This document shows positions 60,701 through 64,000 of a DNA stretch of 64,000 nucleotides, piece by piece. Location of the stretch: positions 43,501 to 107,500 of the forward strand of contig JAPDFW010000079.1 of the NCBI GenBank assembly GCA_028826165.1. Reading direction: 5' to 3'. The DNA comes from Anaeramoeba ignava (taxonomy: Eukaryota; Metamonada; Anaeramoebidae). Each line of letters begins with the position of its first letter. Position 1 is the first letter of the stretch. The notes under the pieces were generated by a model. The model did no database searches and was not told the origin of the DNA. It saw only the letters and a program-made list of their open reading frames with translations. Made by a program: the position numbers and the translations under genes.

Positions 60701-62886
60701 ACAAATCTTTTCCAAATTATTACAAATTTTACTTCGAAATTAATTTCAAATGGAAAATTAAAAACTCCTTCAAAAGAAGAAATTATAAAGAAATATAAAT
60801 CATGCTTTCCCATTTTAAAGGAATTTGTTTTTCAAGCGAAATCAATTCAAATGATTAGTTCATTGATTACAGTTACAGAACTTCCAATTGTATATAAAAA
60901 AAATAGTTTAATTTTCAATTTTTTAATTTTTTAAAAAACAAACAAAAATAAATAATTAATTAATTTAGAATTCTCCAAAATTAACTTCTAAATCTTTATG
61001 GGAAAGATTTTCTATTCCAGAATCTATTAATGAAGATACTTATTTAAGAATCACAAAAAACAAAAAAAATATGGAAAAGCAAATCAAATCATTAATTAAG
61101 AAAAAAAACACTGAAAATAAATTAAAAAAAAAACAACAAAGAGAGAAAAAAAAAAAAAAGAAGAAGAAGAAAGAAAAAAACAATTAGAAGAAGAGGAAGA
61201 AAGGAAAAAACAACAACAAAAATTAGAAGAAGAAGAAAGAAAAAAACAATTAGAAGAAGAGGAAGAAAAAAAAAGGCAATTAGAAGAAGCAGAAAAAAAT
61301 ACACAAGAAATATTTTTTGATATTGGAAATTTTAATACTAATATTAATGATAGCAATGATAATATAATTCAAGAAAATCAAAATCAAAATCAAAATCAAA
61401 ATCAAAATCAAAATGAAAATCAACCAAAATTATTTTCACAAGATTTTTTTGATGATAATATTTTCCAACAAAATCAAAATCAAAATCCAAATCAAAATCA
61501 AAATCCAAATCAAAATCAATCACAAGAAATTTTACCTGGATTTGAAAATTTTGGAAATGATCAAAAGCAAACAAATCAAAGTTTTATTGGATTTGATGAT
61601 GATTTTGATACTTTTTCATCTCCAAAACAACAACCAAAACAACAAAATCAATCAATACCCAAAATTCAAGAAAAAGAAAAAAATACTCAAGAAATATTTT
61701 TTGATATTGGAAATTTTAATACTAATATTAATGATAGCAATAATAATATAATTCAAGAAAATGAAAATCAAAATCAAAATGAAAATCAAAATGAAAATCA
61801 AAACCAACCAAAATTATTTTCACAAGATTTTTTTGATGATAATATTTTCCAACAAAATCCAAATCCAAATCAAAATTCAAATTCAAATCAATCACAAGAA
61901 ATTTTGCCTGGATTTGAAAATTTTGGAAATGATCAAAAACAAACAAATCAAAGTTTTATTGGATTTGATGATGATTTTGATACTTTTTCATCTCCAAAAC
62001 AACAACCAAAACAACAAAATCAATCAAACCAAAATTTAAATTTTTTTGATGATAATATTTTCCAACAAAATCCAAATCAAAATTCAAATCAAAATCAAAA
62101 TCAAAATCAAAATCAAAATCAAATTCAAATTCAAAATCAAAAAAAACCAAAACAAACAAAACAAGATTTTATTGGATTTGATGATGATTTTGATTCATTT
62201 GGATCACCAAAACAAAAAGAAAAACCAAAACAAGAAATAAAACCAAAACAAGAAATAAAACCAAAACAAATAGAAAAACCAAAACAAGAAGAAAAAAAAT
62301 CAAAACAAGAAGAAATAGAAAAAACAAAAGCAATAAATCAAATGGAACAATTAACAAATAAAGTGACAAAACAAGTAACAAATCAACAAACTATTATGAA
62401 TCAAAACCAAGATAAAAAGAAGCATCACCATTCAAGAGAAAAGAAGCATCATCATTCAAAAACCAAACCAAAACCACTTCCAAAAACAAATCAAGAAAAA
62501 CCAAAATCAAATCCAAAAACAAATCAAGAAAAACCAAAATCAAATCCAAAAACAAATCAAGAAAAATCAAAATCAAATCAAGAAAAACCAAAATCAAATC
62601 CAAAAACAAATCAAGAAAAATCAAAAACAAATCAAGAAAAACCAAAATCAAATCCAAAATCAAATCCAAGAAAAATCCAAAATCAAATCCAAAATCAAAT
62701 CCAAAATCAAATCCAAAAACAAATCAAGAAAAACAAATCAAAAACAAATCAAGAAAAATCAAAATCAAATTCAAAAATCAAAATCAAAATCAAAATCAAA
62801 ATCAAAATCAAAATCCAAAATCAAAATCAAATCAAAATCAAGCAGAAAATTCTTTAATGAATCAAATTCAATGGTTTGATAATTAA
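54775..62886 (+). CDS. NAK-family kinase (AAK1/GAK/Prk1-like) fused to an ANTH domain and an AP2-binding tail
   Basis: Exons: 54775-55123, 55205-55350, 56602-56815, 57523-59477, 60227-60483, 60559-60889, 60969-62886; about 1720 residues. Kinase (residues ~35-320): Gly loop IAEGGFGFVYLA, FALKKM lysine, AHRDLKVENVLIG, CDFGSAT, TTLSYRAPEM, ADIWALG-type KVDIWALGCVLYK. All catalytic residues are present. An NQ/NE linker follows (57900-58660). An ANTH-like domain (59218-60890) reads DFAKATFSSRHNKWVIKAI, GLKFAHLILKMIQEGSPA|FLEYTKKRDDLF and SFEKGIIDPLYDYEKCTG. The tail has a K/E coiled coil (61080-61300) and repeats with IFFDIGNF, SQDFFDDNIF, PGFENFG and FIGFDDDFDTF. FDDDF fits the FxDxF alpha-ear motif of AP-2. 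Its role is probably phosphorylation of endocytic adaptors at clathrin-coated sites. The frame slips in the A14 run near 61146-61160 and again in the NPKS repeats after ~62660; the stop at 62886 assumes recovery to NSLMNQIQWFDN. Confidence 0.82.
55351..56601 (+). repeat. Kinase intron 2: ATAAAATTATAA array
   Basis: 1.25 kb of ATAAAATTATAAATTAAATTATAA with almost no G or C. It is inserted exactly between the HRDLK and VENVLIG of the catalytic loop. Donor AAAA|GTATAA, acceptor TTTTTAG|GTTGAA, phase 0. Confidence 0.9.
56816..57522 (+). repeat. Kinase intron 3: ATAAAATTATAA array
   Basis: 707 bp of the same AT-only repeat family as intron 2, splitting IWALG|CVLYK. Donor TTTAG|GTAATT, acceptor CTTTAG|GTTGTG, phase 1. 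Confidence 0.9.
59478..60226 (+). repeat. Kinase intron 4 (inside ANTH): AAATTAAATTAAATT array
   Basis: About 750 bp of AAATT pentamers with occasional CAAATT. It is spliced out between EGSPA and FLEYTKK (donor GCA|GTAAAT, acceptor AATAG|TTCTTG, phase 0). Confidence 0.85.
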
Positions 62887-63052
62887 TTCAAATTTTTCTT
62901 TTTATTCAAATTTCCAATTCTTTCATTTTCTTTTTTAAAATTCTTTTTCTTTTTAAAAAACAAAAAAAATAAATAAAAAATAAAAAGGAAATTAAAAAAA
63001 AAATTTAATTTGATTTTTATTTTTGATTATTTTTAATTATTTTTTTTCTTTT

Positions 63053-63966
63053 TCAATTATCATAAAGAGATAAAATATATTCAAAAGAAACTGGTTTTGA
63101 ATCAATTTCTTTAAGATCTTCATGAAGATTTTCATTTTCATTTTCTTTTTCTTTTAAATTAAATCCACTATAAAAAGCTAAATAAAAAAAAAATTATAAA
63201 TAAATTTATAATTAATTCCTTTTCAAATTTCAATTTTAAATTTTAAAAAAAAACCTGAAAGAATCTATTAAAAAAAAACATAATTAAATTTTAATAAATT
63301 ATTTTGAATTTAAATTAAATTTTTAAATTAAAAAAAATACGGAATTTGATTCATTTTTTGGATTTTCATCTTTTCCTTCTTTCTTTTCATTTTCAGTTTG
63401 CTTTTCATTTGCAACTTTCTGATCTTTTTCTTCAACTTTATCATTCGAAACATTTTCATGATTTAAACCAACATTTTTTTCTTGATTTTCTTGAGTTTCT
63501 TTATTTGATTGAATTTTATCCAAACTAAAATCAATAAGATTTTTCTTTTCATTTTTCGGTTGAACTTTCTGGATTAAATTTTCAACAGGCTTTTTATTAG
63601 GATTTTGTTTTTTAAGAAAATGCTTAGATAATTCAAGTTGAGAATTTTGTAATTTCTTAAAAATTTTATGAGGAGGAGGTTTAGATTTTGAAATGAATTT
63701 TTGGATAACATATTTTTTATGAATAAATTGTTTCAATAAATCTAAAGAATGGGAAGAAGGACGAACAAAACGAGAACTTAATCTTGCTTCCCAGTATTTA
63801 TTTGCGTTTTGATTTCCAATATAAAGCAAGCGAGAAGCATCTTCAGAAGAGAAAGAGTCATAGACCAGTGATTTCACGTTTTTGTGCTTCATTTTCAGTG
63901 ATCTATGAATCCCAGCACAATCAATGCACAGCAAAATCCCGAGACTAAGATTCGCCCATTCTGGGT
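63053..63966 (-). CDS. SMAP-like ArfGAP, 5' end beyond the right edge, with a 10-nt microexon
   Basis: Exons visible: 63966-63341, 63264-63255 (10 nt), 63177-63053. The ArfGAP zinc-finger core reads D-PEWANLSLGILLCIDCAGIH, then RSLKMKHKNVKSLVYDSF. The arginine finger (IHRSL) and the second CxxC are present; the first CxxC lies in an exon outside the window. A Lys/Glu/Asn-rich linker follows. Joining the microexon gives NS|ILS(A)|FYSGFNLKEKEN, which matches the SILSLY-type motif near the C-terminus of SMAP/Age2 proteins. The protein ends FEYILSLYDN. It promotes GTP hydrolysis on Arf GTPases during vesicle budding. The gene converges with the kinase-ANTH gene, leaving about 165 bp between stops. 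Confidence 0.85.
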
Positions 63967-64000
63967 CTTTTTGTGAGGTTTATTAATCTCTTTGTTATTC

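Noticed and set aside
1-64000. tRNA, rRNA or riboswitch genes
   Set aside because: I found no cloverleaf with the conserved GGTTCGAATCC-type arm and no rRNA-like conserved block on reading either strand; small ncRNAs cannot be excluded without a covariance-model search.

Overview
The window comes from an extremely AT-rich nuclear genome of a microbial eukaryote. The signs are spliceosomal introns with GTAAAA/GTATTT-type donors, Asn/Gln/Glu-rich proteins (long NQ and NE runs), and a full eukaryotic housekeeping and trafficking gene set (proteasome beta-4, eS24, OSTC, PCF11, USP, COG7, HPS3, ferlin, ArfGAP). The standard code fits, with both TAA and TGA ending conserved frames. The style (NQNQ tracts, introns built from simple repeats, adhesin-like surface proteins, small GTPase and vesicle genes) is most like an anaeramoebid or another free-living amoeba. 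That assignment is an inference; no rRNA or other taxonomic marker is present.

Layout. 1-425: left-edge satellite. 860-4690 (+): type I surface protein (FG-GAP-like propeller plus repeated FN3-like units). 4988-8432 (-): SKICH-like repeat array fused to two BTB domains. 8581-10002 (+): RCC1-repeat protein. 10140-10781 (-): proteasome beta-4. 10787-12340: repeat block, then a small coiled-coil ORF. 12918-17875 (-): a four-exon ferlin with a C-terminal anchor. 18362-20270 (-): RBM26/27-like RNA-binding protein. 20526-22287 (-): F-box protein fused to a TMEM185-like membrane domain. 22345-23715: satellite with a ~143-bp monomer. 23852-24885 (+): ribosomal protein eS24. 25190-26910: repeat block. 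26931-32126 (+): DUSP-type ubiquitin-specific protease. 32282-36527 (-): HPS3-like BLOC-2 subunit. 36675-39902 (-): PCF11-like mRNA 3'-end factor. 40588-44081 (-): COG7, nine exons. 44191-46774 and 47078-49023 (-): tandem pair of auxin-efflux-carrier-like transporters. 49961-50405 (+): OSTC. 50522-51409 (+): 5'-truncated duplicate of the next gene. 52159-54270 (+): secreted/GPI-type propeller glycoprotein. 54775-62886 (+): NAK-family kinase fused to an ANTH domain and an FxDxF-rich tail. 63053-63966 (-): SMAP-like ArfGAP, cut by the right edge.

Functional themes. Many genes serve membrane traffic: ferlin, HPS3/BLOC-2, COG7, the kinase-ANTH protein, ArfGAP, OSTC and surface glycoproteins. Others serve RNA 3'-end metabolism (PCF11, RBM26/27-like) and ubiquitin/proteasome turnover (USP, F-box, beta-4). 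Neighbouring genes do not form operons.

Two features cut across the window. First, many conserved reading frames are broken by single-base shifts. In unique sequence these are almost always +1 (one base too many), and most sit at a short G or C run. Second, the long introns are simple-sequence arrays almost devoid of GT and AG on the sense strand. Exon coordinates below were derived by hand from splice motifs, phase agreement and protein-family continuity.
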